A DNA stretch of 42,016 nt, taken from IMG/VR virus record IMGVR_UViG_3300042446_001218, positions 1-42,016 of that record. One strand, 5' to 3'. Shown one piece after another: positions 6,146-14,866 of the stretch. The notes beneath the pieces are model-generated. The model had not been told where the DNA came from. It was given only the letters and a program-made list of their open reading frames with translations, and did no database searches. The translations under genes were made by a program, and so were the position numbers. Within the stretch, counting starts at the first letter, position 1. Each line of letters opens with the position of its first letter. Source of the DNA: a virus.

Positions 6146-6604
6146 TTAAAGAATGATAGACTTTCCTTCTGATGGAACCATAAATGCTGCTGGAAATTCT
6201 GGGTGTCCTGCTCTGTAATGTTTTACTTTCTTTGCAGTCTTCCATAGATCTTCATAGTCACTATCTTCTAGGGATATAATTTCAGCTAAGGTTTCCATTC
6301 CATAACCTTGATAATTTTGTACTTTTGGAAATGCTTCTTCAGGTACATTGTTTTTTAATCTTACCCAATGATTCCAAAGAGCCATTGCTTTATATGCAAC
6401 CTTATTGGGATCGTTATGATAAAGAAAGATTTCATCTACGTAGTCGAGAGAACTTTGAATAATAGACATTTTAACAGGTAGTCTAACTACAAAAGGATAA
6501 CACATACGTACTAGGTTACCTTCTTTATCGTAAGCCATTTTCTCTTTTAGATCTAGATATGACTGACCTTTATTCTTTTCTGTTTTTACTTTGTGTAGAC
6601 TCAT
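6146..6604 (-). CDS. Hypothetical protein, 152 aa
   Basis: Soluble mixed protein with a basic N-terminus and a Trp/Tyr-containing core (MALWNHWVRLKNN, KVQNYQGYGMETLAEII). No motif is recognised. Its first 35 bases overlap the end of the DUF1064-type nuclease gene in another frame, so the two are probably co-translated. Position between the nuclease and the portal-region genes suggests a late or DNA-processing role; this is context only. Confidence 0.75.
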   Translation of the reverse strand: MSLHKVKTEKNKGQSYLDLKEKMAYDKEGNLVRMCYPFVVRLPVKMSIIQSSLDYVDEIFLYHNDPNKVAYKAMALWNHWVRLKNNVPEEAFPKVQNYQGYGMETLAEIISLEDSDYEDLWKTAKKVKHYRAGHPEFPAAFMVPSEGKSIIL

Positions 6605-7073
6605 TTTGTTGTTTAATAATTTCGATAAGATCTTTAATCTGTTTTTTAGTTTTAGGCAAGTATAAAGTTTTATTAAATTTATAAGTAAACATTTTTTGTT
6701 TTAATTTAAACACAGGATCTATCATTCCTTTAATGTCTACTACAACTACTTGCTCTGGTATTTTTTTAGTAAACTCTGTTTTATTAGTATTAAAAGCAAA
6801 GTCTGCTACATAATAAATAGGTCTTATCTTTGAACCATCTGGATCTATGTATCCTGGTTGTAATAAAAACTTTGGCTGTATAACAAACTTGCGAGTACCG
6901 AATGCTTCCTTGAATAATAGGTAAGCATCTTTTTCAATCATGGAATCAAATGTAATTCCATCGGCTTGTCTTTTGCTAGACTCAGCAACTGTAATTCTAC
7001 CTTTAGCCTTAGGCATATAATCTTCTATGCCTAAGCTATTTAGGATTTTTTCAAACTCATGATTTTTCTGCAT
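6570..7073 (-). CDS. DUF1064-like PD-(D/E)XK nuclease
   Basis: The 167-residue protein follows the DUF1064 phage nuclease pattern: FDSMIEKDAYLLF (E47), the QPKFLLQPGY strand (Q66), YYVADFAF (D91) and VVVVDIKGMIDPVFKLKQKMF (D113, K115). E47, D91 and D113-x-K115 match the PD-(D/E)XK catalytic set. Members are small phage endonucleases, some annotated as Holliday-junction resolvase-like. A role in resolving branched DNA before packaging would fit its place next to the portal-region genes, but the substrate is not shown. Confidence 0.8.
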   Translation of the reverse strand: MQKNHEFEKILNSLGIEDYMPKAKGRITVAESSKRQADGITFDSMIEKDAYLLFKEAFGTRKFVIQPKFLLQPGYIDPDGSKIRPIYYVADFAFNTNKTEFTKKIPEQVVVVDIKGMIDPVFKLKQKMFTYKFNKTLYLPKTKKQIKDLIEIIKQQNESTQSKNRKE

Positions 7074-7088
7074 GAGTTTGATTTAGCA

Positions 7089-8360
7089 TCAATTTAGAGC
7101 TTGGTCAATTAAATCTACAGAAACTTCTCCAGTTTTTTCTTTAAGCTTATTATTGGGAGCTGATAGAATTTCCATGATCTTAGCCATGATTGGTCCAGCC
7201 TCTGAGAAGTTTTCTTCCTCTTCATACTTCTCATCAGACTCATCCTCACCACCCTCTTCTTCTTCGTCATCGTCTTCCATCTCACCATCATCGACTTCTT
7301 CAGTTTCATCAATTACTGTGAGTTTACCATCCATAGGAATTTCTTTAATCATTTCCTGTCCAATAACAGCAGCAATCTTACAAAGGATAACTTGGTCATC
7401 TTCAGCAAGGTTAATAGCTTTATCAAAGAAATAAGAATTCTTTTCAAACAAAGTATCCATTACTGCAAGGGCTGTAAGCGGGGCTGTCTCTGGTAGTCTA
7501 GCTAATGTAGCTGCGACTAAAGCTTCACCTTTAGAATTTAGATCATAGTTTTCAGATGCTGATTTTTCAATAAAAGATTCTAGGTTATCCGAGTCACGAT
7601 TAATGATGTGATCAACCATTTCTAAGCAGTTACCGTTAGCAACAGAACTGAATAGAGATTCAAGCAATGGGTTATTATCATTTGCTTGTTTAGCCATAAA
7701 TGCAGCGAATGCCATACCATGAGCATAATCATTTTCTGTTAGATCAGAAACGCTGGCCATCTTAATTGGATTACCTTCTTCATCGACGTATAGAGTTTCT
7801 ACACGAGATGGTTTAGTATCGAGAATAGCTTTACGCTTCATGTTCTCTTTACGGCTGTCTGCAAGAGATGGGAACTGTTTACGTAACGATTGGTAAGTAA
7901 TCGCACCAGAAGCCAATGCTGCGAGAATTAGAGCACCTACAGGAGCACCAGACATCAAGAGCTCAGGACCACTCATAGGTTTACCAGTAGCGTTATCACT
8001 TGCGGATTTTGTAGCGGTTGCAGTAAACTCAGCTTGCGCCTCATCTAGATCTTTTTGCAACTGCTTCTTTTTCATTTGTTGATAAATCTTTGACAGAGCA
8101 ACATAGGCAGCTAGAGCAGAAGTAGCACCGCCAGCTACAGCCAATCCAGGCTCAAGCATGGATGCGCTCTTAACTCCAGGAATAGTTTTCTCGACGTAAA
8201 TTGTATCGTCGTCTAAGCGGTCGGGATTGTTTTCTAATTCTGATTTATTTTTTAAATACTTGATGTAATCAATTAAAGCAGAAGTACCAGCTACTGCTGC
8301 ACCTGCACCAGCTCCGCCGATTAGAAATTTAGTAATAAGTTGTTTATCTCTTGGTGTCAT
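7089..8360 (-). CDS. Putative virion protein with Gly/Ala-rich membrane segments, 423 aa
   Basis: Three hydrophobic, Gly/Ala-rich stretches (residues about 10-30, 69-90 and 132-156) have small-residue spacing typical of packed transmembrane helices. A helical region follows, then a strongly acidic tract of Asp/Glu at about 345-385. The motif K-x-A-S recurs (VKSAS, TKSAS, EKSAS, IKMAS). It neighbours two other membrane-segment proteins and the portal gene. Internal or ejection proteins that cross host membranes could look like this, but no family is recognised. A plus-strand serine-rich frame here is the complement of the acidic tract. Confidence 0.75.
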   Translation of the reverse strand: MTPRDKQLITKFLIGGAGAGAAVAGTSALIDYIKYLKNKSELENNPDRLDDDTIYVEKTIPGVKSASMLEPGLAVAGGATSALAAYVALSKIYQQMKKKQLQKDLDEAQAEFTATATKSASDNATGKPMSGPELLMSGAPVGALILAALASGAITYQSLRKQFPSLADSRKENMKRKAILDTKPSRVETLYVDEEGNPIKMASVSDLTENDYAHGMAFAAFMAKQANDNNPLLESLFSSVANGNCLEMVDHIINRDSDNLESFIEKSASENYDLNSKGEALVAATLARLPETAPLTALAVMDTLFEKNSYFFDKAINLAEDDQVILCKIAAVIGQEMIKEIPMDGKLTVIDETEEVDDGEMEDDDEEEEGGEDESDEKYEEEENFSEAGPIMAKIMEILSAPNNKLKEKTGEVSVDLIDQALN

Positions 8361-8361
8361 T

Positions 8362-8766
8362 TTATCCTGGAATTAAATATGTTAGTTTTTTAAAAGTAAC
8401 CATTACAGTAAAGTCATCACTTACGCGATTTTCTACTATGGCAATATCTGGGGCGGATTCTGGGTGTGTTCTTTTTAATAGATCGTTATATGCATCTAAT
8501 TGATTAGATTCTCTTAAGTTGAAAATTCTTACTTGAGGATATCCAATCTTTACAGTATCTGGAAATTTATCAAATTGATCTGGTAGGGATGGGTGATCCG
8601 CATAAGTACCCGACTCGTAATTTAAGTTTAATTTTTTAGGGGCATCTTCACGTACAACTTCTTCCTGTTCGTAATTTAAACTTTCCGAATCAGAAGTAAA
8701 TCCAGGAGAGAATGGATCATCATCTTCCTGCGCTACAAAATCTTCATCTTCAAACATCTTAACCAT
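8362..8766 (-). CDS. Hypothetical acidic protein, 134 aa
   Basis: The N-terminal 45 residues are strongly acidic and probably disordered (FEDEDFVAQEDDDPFSPGF). The remainder, from about PDQFDKFPDTVKIGYPQVRIF, looks like a small folded alpha/beta domain ending in strands VMVTFKKLTYLIPG. No family is recognised. It overlaps the upstream gene by one base and lies one base from the next, so it belongs to the portal-region operon. Confidence 0.75.
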   Translation of the reverse strand: MVKMFEDEDFVAQEDDDPFSPGFTSDSESLNYEQEEVVREDAPKKLNLNYESGTYADHPSLPDQFDKFPDTVKIGYPQVRIFNLRESNQLDAYNDLLKRTHPESAPDIAIVENRVSDDFTVMVTFKKLTYLIPG

Positions 8767-9326
8767 TATAGATATTCATCCTCAATTTGTTTGTTAGCCT
8801 GTTCTCTTTGTACGCGACCTCTAAGTTTATGATACTCTTTAATACCAGCCTCAAGTTTTGCAATCTCATCTTCGTCTGGACCTTGCAATGCTTTACGACC
8901 AGCCCATAGTGCTGCACCGCCTGTTGCGCCACCTAAAGCAGCCAAAGCTAAAAAGCTTTTAAGCAATGTTGGAATGTATGTAGTAGCCGCACCAGCCGCT
9001 CCTGTTAAAGCAGCAGCGCCAGCTCCCGAAGATTTAGTGAGTTCATTTAATTCAAACGCAGCATCTAGGATAGCATCCACTACAGAACTATCGAGATCAT
9101 TAGGATCTGAACTAGCAACTTTACTTAAAAGAATACTTGCGAATTCTCCGCCCTCACCAAGATAAGGCATTACGGAAGAAGCTTCTTTACAGAAGTTAAT
9201 AGCAAGTCTTGCTCGCTCTGAACTATCTCCCTCAAAGTCGGTGAAATAGTTTTGTTCTTGCAAAGGAACTCCAAGTTCAGACAATGCGAGAGTTTTACCA
9301 AGAGCTTTAAAATCAATGTTGGACAT
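8766..9326 (-). CDS. Putative virion protein with one Gly/Ala-rich membrane segment, 186 aa
   Basis: A soluble helical N-terminal part carries K-x-A-S-type motifs (CKEASS, SKVASS). It is followed by an Ala/Gly-rich stretch (GAGAAALTGAAGAA) and a hydrophobic segment (SFLALAALGGATGGAALWAG, about 125-145), then a basic/acidic helix rich in Arg, Glu and Gln. No family is recognised. Similar architecture in the two flanking genes suggests a set of related virion or ejection components. Confidence 0.75.
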   Translation of the reverse strand: MSNIDFKALGKTLALSELGVPLQEQNYFTDFEGDSSERARLAINFCKEASSVMPYLGEGGEFASILLSKVASSDPNDLDSSVVDAILDAAFELNELTKSSGAGAAALTGAAGAATTYIPTLLKSFLALAALGGATGGAALWAGRKALQGPDEDEIAKLEAGIKEYHKLRGRVQREQANKQIEDEYL

Positions 9327-9349
9327 GTGGTAATTCTATCAGGTTATGT

Positions 9350-10111
9350 TTATGAATTCAACAGTTTTTTCCTACCAAACGCATCTACCGCATAAGGATC
9401 ATGTGAGGTAAATCCTAGAATACCACCTAAAATAGAACCACCAATAGTAGCTAGCATACCACCACCGAGGAACCTACTAATAATAGCAGCGACTCCAGCG
9501 CCGAATGCAGTCTTCAACATTCTACTCAGTTGACTAATTTGTGATTCAGGAAGAGAAGAAACTTGTTGTAGAATTCTTCTTTTCTCTGAGTTAGGAATAT
9601 CAGGCTCCGACATAATTTTTTGTTGAATGTAAGCTAGGTCAGAAAAAGAACTTTGCTTTTGTAGCGCATTGTTCTGATTGATTTGATCTCTTACACCATT
9701 AAAAGATCTATTAGCTGCGTACGTAACTCCAGCACCCAACGCAGCTCCAATTAATGCATCGCGAACTGGATTCTCACCGCCTCGCAAAAGAGCAGTACCT
9801 AGACCACCTAAAGCACCCAATCCACCACCATAAAGAAGAGAATTACCCCAATGTCCATGAATTGCATTATCTCTATGCTTACTAGCAAATCCACCAACAG
9901 CTCTACCAGCAGGAGCTAATTTGTTTTTAAGTGAGTAAAGCAAATCTACAGTAGGATTAGTACCGTAAGGCTGCCAACGTTCATTTAAGAATTTATCTGG
10001 ATTTTGTTTAATGTAATCACCATCAGTTGCTAATCTTATCTCCTCATCCGTAGATGAATCAATAGAATTAGAAAACATTGGATATTGGTTTTTTAGTTCT
10101 TCTTTAGTCAT
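9350..10111 (-). CDS. Putative virion protein with glycine-zipper membrane segments, 253 aa
   Basis: Two hydrophobic blocks are rich in Gly: residues about 92-136 (LLYGGGLGALGGLGTALL then DALIGAALGAGVTYAA) and about 203-235 (TAFGAGVAAIISRFLGGGML then a Gly/Ile run). G-x3-G spacing is typical of glycine zippers in membrane-penetrating proteins. The N-terminal 70 residues are polar. It overlaps the neighbouring 63-residue gene by eight bases and is two genes after the portal. Function is unknown; an ejection role is inference. Confidence 0.75.
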   Translation of the reverse strand: MTKEELKNQYPMFSNSIDSSTDEEIRLATDGDYIKQNPDKFLNERWQPYGTNPTVDLLYSLKNKLAPAGRAVGGFASKHRDNAIHGHWGNSLLYGGGLGALGGLGTALLRGGENPVRDALIGAALGAGVTYAANRSFNGVRDQINQNNALQKQSSFSDLAYIQQKIMSEPDIPNSEKRRILQQVSSLPESQISQLSRMLKTAFGAGVAAIISRFLGGGMLATIGGSILGGILGFTSHDPYAVDAFGRKKLLNS

Positions 10112-10295
10112 TGATATTGGATTTTTCTGGGTTAACTACTTCTCCTTGTCCATCAACCATTCCTGGTGACCAACGAAACTCAGGATGCTCAGGAAGTCGA
10201 GAGCCTACGTTCTCTTGATTCTGAGCCCCATCTCTTTCTCTGCGTTTAATAACTTGAACTTTTGTACGTAGCTGATCTATATTAACCTTTTTCAT
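10104..10295 (-). CDS. Small hypothetical protein, 63 aa
   Basis: Polar protein with a basic start (KKVNIDQLRTKVQVIKRRER) and a Gly/Pro-containing tail. It shares one base with the portal gene's stop and eight with the next gene, so translation is coupled across the three. No family is recognised. Confidence 0.7.
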   Translation of the reverse strand: MKKVNIDQLRTKVQVIKRRERDGAQNQENVGSRLPEHPEFRWSPGMVDGQGEVVNPEKSNIND

Positions 10296-12079
10296 TATTG
10301 CGGGTTTACGGCTTGGTTTCTTCCTTGAGATTCTGCATCAGATCTAATTTGTTTAAGATACTGCTGCGCCAACGCATGGAGCTCCACATTAGTGTTTCTT
10401 GTGTTCTCCATGTCTTTCTTACGAGGAGCTTCTGGCATACCTGCCCAGTCCTTAGCTTTAGCCATAGCTTCTTCCTGACGACTGAGAGGAGTAACAGCGC
10501 CTTCGCCACCTCCGCCTCCACCTTGAGCTTGCATCTCGGAGAGGCTTGTTTCTTTTTCTTTGGTGAACTGAACTTCTTCCACAGCTCGACTTTTCTCGAA
10601 CTGGGAATCCTCCTTGAGCCTGCGGCGATATGCCTCGACAGGAGATCCAAGTTGCAGAAGTTCGAATAGAGCTTCCCGAGGAGCTTCTCCGCCCGATACG
10701 AGATTCATTACGTAGTTCATTCTCTCTACGCTGTCTGCAATACGTGGTGGAGCAAGTTTAACTTCAAACTCACTAATACGCAGAAACGCAGATACACGCT
10801 TGTTAGCCCACTTTAAGAATTTATCAAAGTAGTGAGGAATATGATGGAACGTTCTTTCAAATAAACGAAGAGCAGGAGGAATTTGTTGGTATGCAAGAGT
10901 ACCTTTAAATAGTTCTGCTGGATATCCTAATCCATTTAATAATGCATCAGTTTGCCAAGACAAAAGATCTTTTGGAGTAAACTGTTTTCCGTTTGTATTG
11001 AGCTCCTGATAAGTTGTAGGCATAGGCATAGCAAACATACTATCTCTGCTATCTCTATACTTCTTAATCATATCAGACATATTCTTTTTCCAAAGAGCAA
11101 TGTTCATTGTAGCCCCTGCATCCATACCACCTGAACTCCCACTAACGCCTGGAGTAAACAAACGCATTGGTACCAAGAAATCTTTAGCTAAAGTTTCATC
11201 TGCTTTTCTATACAACTGCCACTGAAACAAATCACGATAGTGTGCGATAGGAGTAGGGATACCTAATCCATGTTTGGAGATACCAGTAATACTTGGAGGA
11301 GCATAAACGAATACTGCACCAGGATCAAAGATGAAAGCCATGTCCTTAGCAATGGAAGCCAACATGGACTTGTGAGTATTATTTACATAGAAGATATTAC
11401 CACTCTTAATGTACTGAAGTTCTTCTGGATCAAACTTATAGATAACATCTATTCTACCTGTTTGAGGAGCCTTTCTAAGTTTGAAGTATCTAGGATCTAA
11501 ATGAATGAGTCTAATCTCATCTTCTTTTCTTACAAACACATCCGAAAAGGAATATTCGATTTTAGGACAATCTTGCAGTTTTCCTTGATACTTCTCCATC
11601 TGGTCAATATCGGGACCTTTAAACAACATTGTTTTAAAGTCATAACTCAGATGCTCTTCTGGAATAGCATTGATACTGATACGACGAGAGATGATACTAC
11701 CACTCTCGGATTTACCAGTTTTAATTAGATAACGGTCAAATGGTAGATGCATACGCACTACAGAAACACCATAACAGAATCCATCCTCGCCTATTGTTTG
11801 CATAGACTGGAAAATGTTCATCTTATCTACTAAGAGTTTTGTACGCTGATCTCTTTCCTTAAAGTCACCACCTTCACCAAAAAACTCAATTTGTGTAATA
11901 AAGTGAGATACTACGCGTTTGGTTGCTGCTGCGTAAGTACTATTAAGGTTAGTTAAGTGTACGCAGAAATCCAAAGACGATTGCTGATCTTTCGGCATCG
12001 ACTCATTTGCATACAAAAAGAACGGGTTAGCGTCACTAGTCTTTTTTTCGTTAAACGGACTCTGGATGTTCCAACTCAT
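10295..12079 (-). CDS. Portal-like protein
   Basis: The 594-residue protein has the length and layout of a tailed-phage portal: an N-terminal wing region (residues about 40-210), a central part with ETLAKDFLVPMRLFTPG, then the segment around TPKDLLSWQTDALLNGLGYP followed by LRLFERTFHHIPHYFDKFLK, resembling the stem and clip helices of portals, and a disordered Gly/Gln-rich C-terminus. Portals form the dodecameric channel through which DNA enters and leaves the capsid. No terminase or capsid gene is visible in the window to confirm this, so the call rests on overall pattern. The first 29 bases overlap the upstream small gene. Confidence 0.7.
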   Translation of the reverse strand: MSWNIQSPFNEKKTSDANPFFLYANESMPKDQQSSLDFCVHLTNLNSTYAAATKRVVSHFITQIEFFGEGGDFKERDQRTKLLVDKMNIFQSMQTIGEDGFCYGVSVVRMHLPFDRYLIKTGKSESGSIISRRISINAIPEEHLSYDFKTMLFKGPDIDQMEKYQGKLQDCPKIEYSFSDVFVRKEDEIRLIHLDPRYFKLRKAPQTGRIDVIYKFDPEELQYIKSGNIFYVNNTHKSMLASIAKDMAFIFDPGAVFVYAPPSITGISKHGLGIPTPIAHYRDLFQWQLYRKADETLAKDFLVPMRLFTPGVSGSSGGMDAGATMNIALWKKNMSDMIKKYRDSRDSMFAMPMPTTYQELNTNGKQFTPKDLLSWQTDALLNGLGYPAELFKGTLAYQQIPPALRLFERTFHHIPHYFDKFLKWANKRVSAFLRISEFEVKLAPPRIADSVERMNYVMNLVSGGEAPREALFELLQLGSPVEAYRRRLKEDSQFEKSRAVEEVQFTKEKETSLSEMQAQGGGGGGEGAVTPLSRQEEAMAKAKDWAGMPEAPRKKDMENTRNTNVELHALAQQYLKQIRSDAESQGRNQAVNPQ

Positions 12080-12236
12080 TTGTTTTTTCCTTTTGATTTA
12101 AAATTTTAGATAGCTTAGGCGCATCTTCACACGACCTAGCAGAAGCAACCTTCTCTCCGTCAAAAATAAAACCCCGTCTTGACTTATCATCAATACAAGG
12201 AGTTTCATCCGTAACTACGGCAGACTTAATAAACAT
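12051..12236 (-). CDS. Small hypothetical protein, 61 aa
   Basis: Short polar protein beginning MFIKSAVVTDETPCIDDKSR. Its end overlaps the portal gene by 29 bases, and it begins three bases after the previous gene. No recognisable domain. Tight packing supports its being real; the length alone would not. Confidence 0.55.
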   Translation of the reverse strand: MFIKSAVVTDETPCIDDKSRRGFIFDGEKVASARSCEDAPKLSKILNQKEKTNELEHPESV

Positions 12237-12239
12237 ACC

Positions 12240-12836
12240 TTATTTTACCACAAAAATTAATATTTTAAATAAAAAGTTTTTATCAAAACTTACTTCTCCA
12301 AGAAACATTCCTTGTGAGTTAATGAAGGGAGTACCATCTAGATTGTAGTCTAGAATAACCTCAGACGCTACAGGTAAACTAATGTCTAATGCGTTATCTG
12401 CTTTTACGAATACATGTAGATAATTATCCTCCTGTTTAATCATCATGGGATTAATTTTAACCTTAAAAGGAAATCCAGGAATACCTAAAGTAATAGGACT
12501 TGATTTGCCTCTATTAGATTTAAGATTAGAATACCAAATAATAAGATCCTCAGTCTCCTTAGGATGCTGATAAATAAATTCTTGAGCGAATCTATTAATA
12601 GGTAATGTAGGGGCTGTTTGTACGGGTTTTGTTTTTTGGGGTAATGGGTCTATACCATCAAAGTCCAAAGGATCTGCAGGAATGGGGTCATTCATAATAC
12701 GTTCCCTTACTTGTTTATTTGATTTAGCGTTTTGTGCTTTTTCTAGTAGCTCTGCTTGGCGTCTAACTGAATCTGGTATTCTATGACGTCCCAAGTCAAT
12801 ATCAGCGGGAGAGGATTGTAGATTTGAATTGCTCAT
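12240..12836 (-). CDS. Hypothetical protein, 198 aa
   Basis: The first 85 residues look disordered, with Pro-rich stretches (NDPIPADPLDFDGIDPLPQK). The rest is beta-rich (FPFKVKINPMMI, NYLHVFVKADNALDISLPV, EVILDYNLDGTPFI) and ends in a hydrophobic strand. No family is recognised. The start lies inside the end of the upstream gene (35-base overlap). Position upstream of the portal suggests a late structural role, by context only. Confidence 0.75.
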   Translation of the reverse strand: MSNSNLQSSPADIDLGRHRIPDSVRRQAELLEKAQNAKSNKQVRERIMNDPIPADPLDFDGIDPLPQKTKPVQTAPTLPINRFAQEFIYQHPKETEDLIIWYSNLKSNRGKSSPITLGIPGFPFKVKINPMMIKQEDNYLHVFVKADNALDISLPVASEVILDYNLDGTPFINSQGMFLGEVSFDKNFLFKILIFVVK

Positions 12837-13458
12837 AAAGTGTTTTGACTTTTTTAGTCTTACTAGATTTTTTCTGTTTATACAACCATTTAATTAATAT
12901 TTTTATGTTTTCACAATCGAATACACCGTTACATATAACAGTGGACTCATTGATTAACTCAAACATTAAATCTTCTTTGCATGTAATACGCAAAACAATA
13001 TTACTTACATCAGTATAGATAACGGCACTAGAGGGATTAGTATTAATACTTACCCTAGGGAACATTTCTAATTGCTCTGAATTCAACATAAATAAACCCA
13101 CAGTCAAAGATAACTTTTCAGTATCAGTTATCAGATCTGTAGAATTATATGTATCCAGATAATTTTTAAAATGCTTATTTAGCAGTACAGTAGGATGAAT
13201 TGACTCTGATATGAATTCAGGAAGTTCCTCTCTACATAGATTAGCTGTTTTTGTAATCCTTATGGATGTACTCTTTCTAATCTGAGGAAACTCTTGAGAT
13301 GTCCACTTATACCAAGTGCGAGACGAGACTCCTATTTTTTTAAGCCAGTCTGTAGTTCTTCCACCATTTTTAGCATAAGAACCCAGACTGGCTTTTAGTG
13401 AAGCCACCAGAGTCTCTGCATCTGCTTTTAGCAAATACTTTGACTTATTTTTTTTCAC
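12802..13458 (-). CDS. Hypothetical protein, possible N-terminal DNA-binding domain, 218 aa
   Basis: Residues about 10-65 look like a helix-turn-helix: a helix with LVASLKASLGSYAKNGG, a turn (RTTDWLKKIGVSS) and a helix with RTWYKWTSQEFPQIRK. The remainder is alpha/beta with a basic C-terminal tail (KQKKSSKTKKVKTL). A sequence-specific DNA-binding regulator of the virion or RNA-polymerase region is plausible but unproven. It is directly adjacent to the following 61-residue gene. Confidence 0.75.
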   Translation of the reverse strand: MKKNKSKYLLKADAETLVASLKASLGSYAKNGGRTTDWLKKIGVSSRTWYKWTSQEFPQIRKSTSIRITKTANLCREELPEFISESIHPTVLLNKHFKNYLDTYNSTDLITDTEKLSLTVGLFMLNSEQLEMFPRVSINTNPSSAVIYTDVSNIVLRITCKEDLMFELINESTVICNGVFDCENIKILIKWLYKQKKSSKTKKVKTLYEQFKSTILSR

Positions 13459-13644
13459 TTATTCTCCTGTGATAGCCTCGTATGCGGCTGCTAGAGTATC
13501 TTCTCTAGCTTCGCGCTGACTTTCATAACTTTGATACAAACGGTTGATGTCTTCAGGAGCATAACCTGCGCCATTCAATGCTGTAACAAAACCCAACTGT
13601 TGGGCGTCTCTAATGTCTTGTAGTTCTCTTTCGTCGATGTCCAT
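13459..13644 (-). CDS. Small hypothetical helical protein, 61 aa
   Basis: Acidic, probably all-helical protein (IDERELQDIRDAQQLGF, APEDINRLYQSYESQREAR). It begins one base after the RNA polymerase beta middle-fragment gene and abuts the next gene without a gap. A helical accessory of the polymerase or of the portal region is possible; no family is recognised. Confidence 0.68.
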   Translation of the reverse strand: MDIDERELQDIRDAQQLGFVTALNGAGYAPEDINRLYQSYESQREAREDTLAAAYEAITGE

Positions 13645-13645
13645 A

Positions 13646-14866
13646 TTAATCAGGTAGTTTAATTATTTTACTTGCTGCTTGTTCGGGATTTAGGTATTCG
13701 TATTGTCCTGTTCTTCTATTTAAGAACATTTGATACAATCTACCATCAGATCCTATTTTGACGCCTTTTGTTAGGCGAGCGTCAACGCCGATTCGTTCAC
13801 TGTTACCAGCCCACCATGATACTCCTTCGTTTTCACGAACGAGTAGTGATGCGCCAGGAACAGCTGCACAGAAAACTTCTCCCTCAAAAGGAATTAATTC
13901 AGAGTTGAATACTGCATTAGGAAACAATACAGTACCTTGATCGGATTCTCTTTCAGATAAGGTATAAAATTCAGAGTCCAATAATTCATGAGCTAGGTAA
14001 ATTTTTACATTGTGACCAAATAAAGAATCATTATCAGTACTATAGATTCTATGATTCCTTGTTACGGTTAAGTAGTCATTCTGTTGTGTCCAAAACCTAA
14101 TCAGGTTTCCAGTGTACTTCTCTTTAGTGAGCCTATATGCTTTTGCAAAATGACGATAGAATCCAGATCCTAAACATAGGAACTCATGGTCTTCGTTAAT
14201 TTGATCCCATCGTACCCAACCTGCGTTAGTAAATACTTCTACATTACCTGGGAAGCACTCAGGCCCTTCTAGTCCAGATAAGAATCCAAACTGACCAGGA
14301 GTAACACTCTGCATTGATTCCGTAATAGAATCAGAACTTTGAATACCACCTTCTCCTAGTTGGGTTACACGTCGAGCATTTTCCAAGAGGTGAATAGGAT
14401 TAATCTCTTCCAATGGAGAGCTTAATGGATTACCAATAAGTTGCTTCTCTCCATATGAGTCAAAATAAAACGGAGTAAGGAATGATAGATTCTTTCTATA
14501 TGATGCAGCAGCAAGTAACTTCTTTCTCACTCCCGTACCATCGTTACGAATTCTTTCGGAGAGTTGTTTATTAACTGGAAACATCTTCTTAAACATTAGG
14601 TCATCCCTATTGTCAGTTTCTTCCAGTCCTTTGTTTACGTTAAGAAGTTTTTGCGATGAACTAAGCAAGCCGCTAACACCAAAGGAAACATAAGGTTCTT
14701 CAGAGGCATCGTAATCATAGGATACGGACTTACTAAAATCATCAGAGAGTTGAGTCTTATCTCTTTTATCCTCTAATTCATCATCAGCCTCTTCTACAGC
14801 TGAAGACTTTTTTAATTCCTCAAATTGTACAAATTTTAAAATTCTGTTAAAAAGATCTTCACTCAT
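13646..14866 (-). CDS. RNA polymerase beta-subunit middle fragment, interrupted by a mini-intein
   Basis: The extein parts align with the core of bacterial RpoB. QKLLNVNKGLEETDNRDDL resembles the KLLxLNxGxGxxDxxDxL segment. NPLSSPLEEINPIHLLENARR then LGEGG corresponds to the NPLxExxHKRRxSxLGPGG fork region. VTPGQFGFLSGLEGPE joined to SERIGVDARL corresponds to [22 protein letters not shown]. A 152-residue intein (C204-N355) splits that last motif. Removal leaves a 254-residue fragment ending shortly after it (IIKLPD). The C-terminal half of beta, with the nucleotide-binding residues, is absent from the window. The gene overlaps the beta N-terminal gene by eight bases. Split beta subunits are known for phiKZ-like and AR9-like phages. 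The first 60 residues are acidic and without RpoB similarity. Confidence 0.82.
   Translation of the reverse strand: MSEDLFNRILKFVQFEELKKSSAVEEADDELEDKRDKTQLSDDFSKSVSYDYDASEEPYVSFGVSGLLSSSQKLLNVNKGLEETDNRDDLMFKKMFPVNKQLSERIRNDGTGVRKKLLAAASYRKNLSFLTPFYFDSYGEKQLIGNPLSSPLEEINPIHLLENARRVTQLGEGGIQSSDSITESMQSVTPGQFGFLSGLEGPECFPGNVEVFTNAGWVRWDQINEDHEFLCLGSGFYRHFAKAYRLTKEKYTGNLIRFWTQQNDYLTVTRNHRIYSTDNDSLFGHNVKIYLAHELLDSEFYTLSERESDQGTVLFPNAVFNSELIPFEGEVFCAAVPGASLLVRENEGVSWWAGNSERIGVDARLTKGVKIGSDGRLYQMFLNRRTGQYEYLNPEQAASKIIKLPD
13802..14257 (-). mobile_element. Mini-intein in the RNA polymerase beta fragment
   Basis: Protein residues 204-355 of the host ORF. Block A begins with catalytic C204 (CFPGNVEVFTNAGWVRWDQI), block B has TVTRNHRIYS with the T-x-x-H pattern (H272), and block F is FEGEVFCAAVPGASLLVREN. 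The C-terminal end is WWAGN355 followed by Ser356 as the first extein residue. The usual penultimate His is Gly. With only about 55 residues between blocks B and F there is no homing endonuclease, so this is a splicing-only intein. The insertion point is the most conserved motif of the subunit. Confidence 0.87.

Noticed and set aside
7153-7434. Plus-strand serine-rich ORF
   Set aside because: Its Ser run is the complement of the acidic Asp/Glu tract of the 423-aa gene.
13646-14866. Hedgehog/Hint toxin domain instead of intein
   Set aside because: The Hint-like region is flanked on both sides by contiguous RNA polymerase beta motifs and has Cys at the start and Asn-Ser at the end, as needed for protein splicing.
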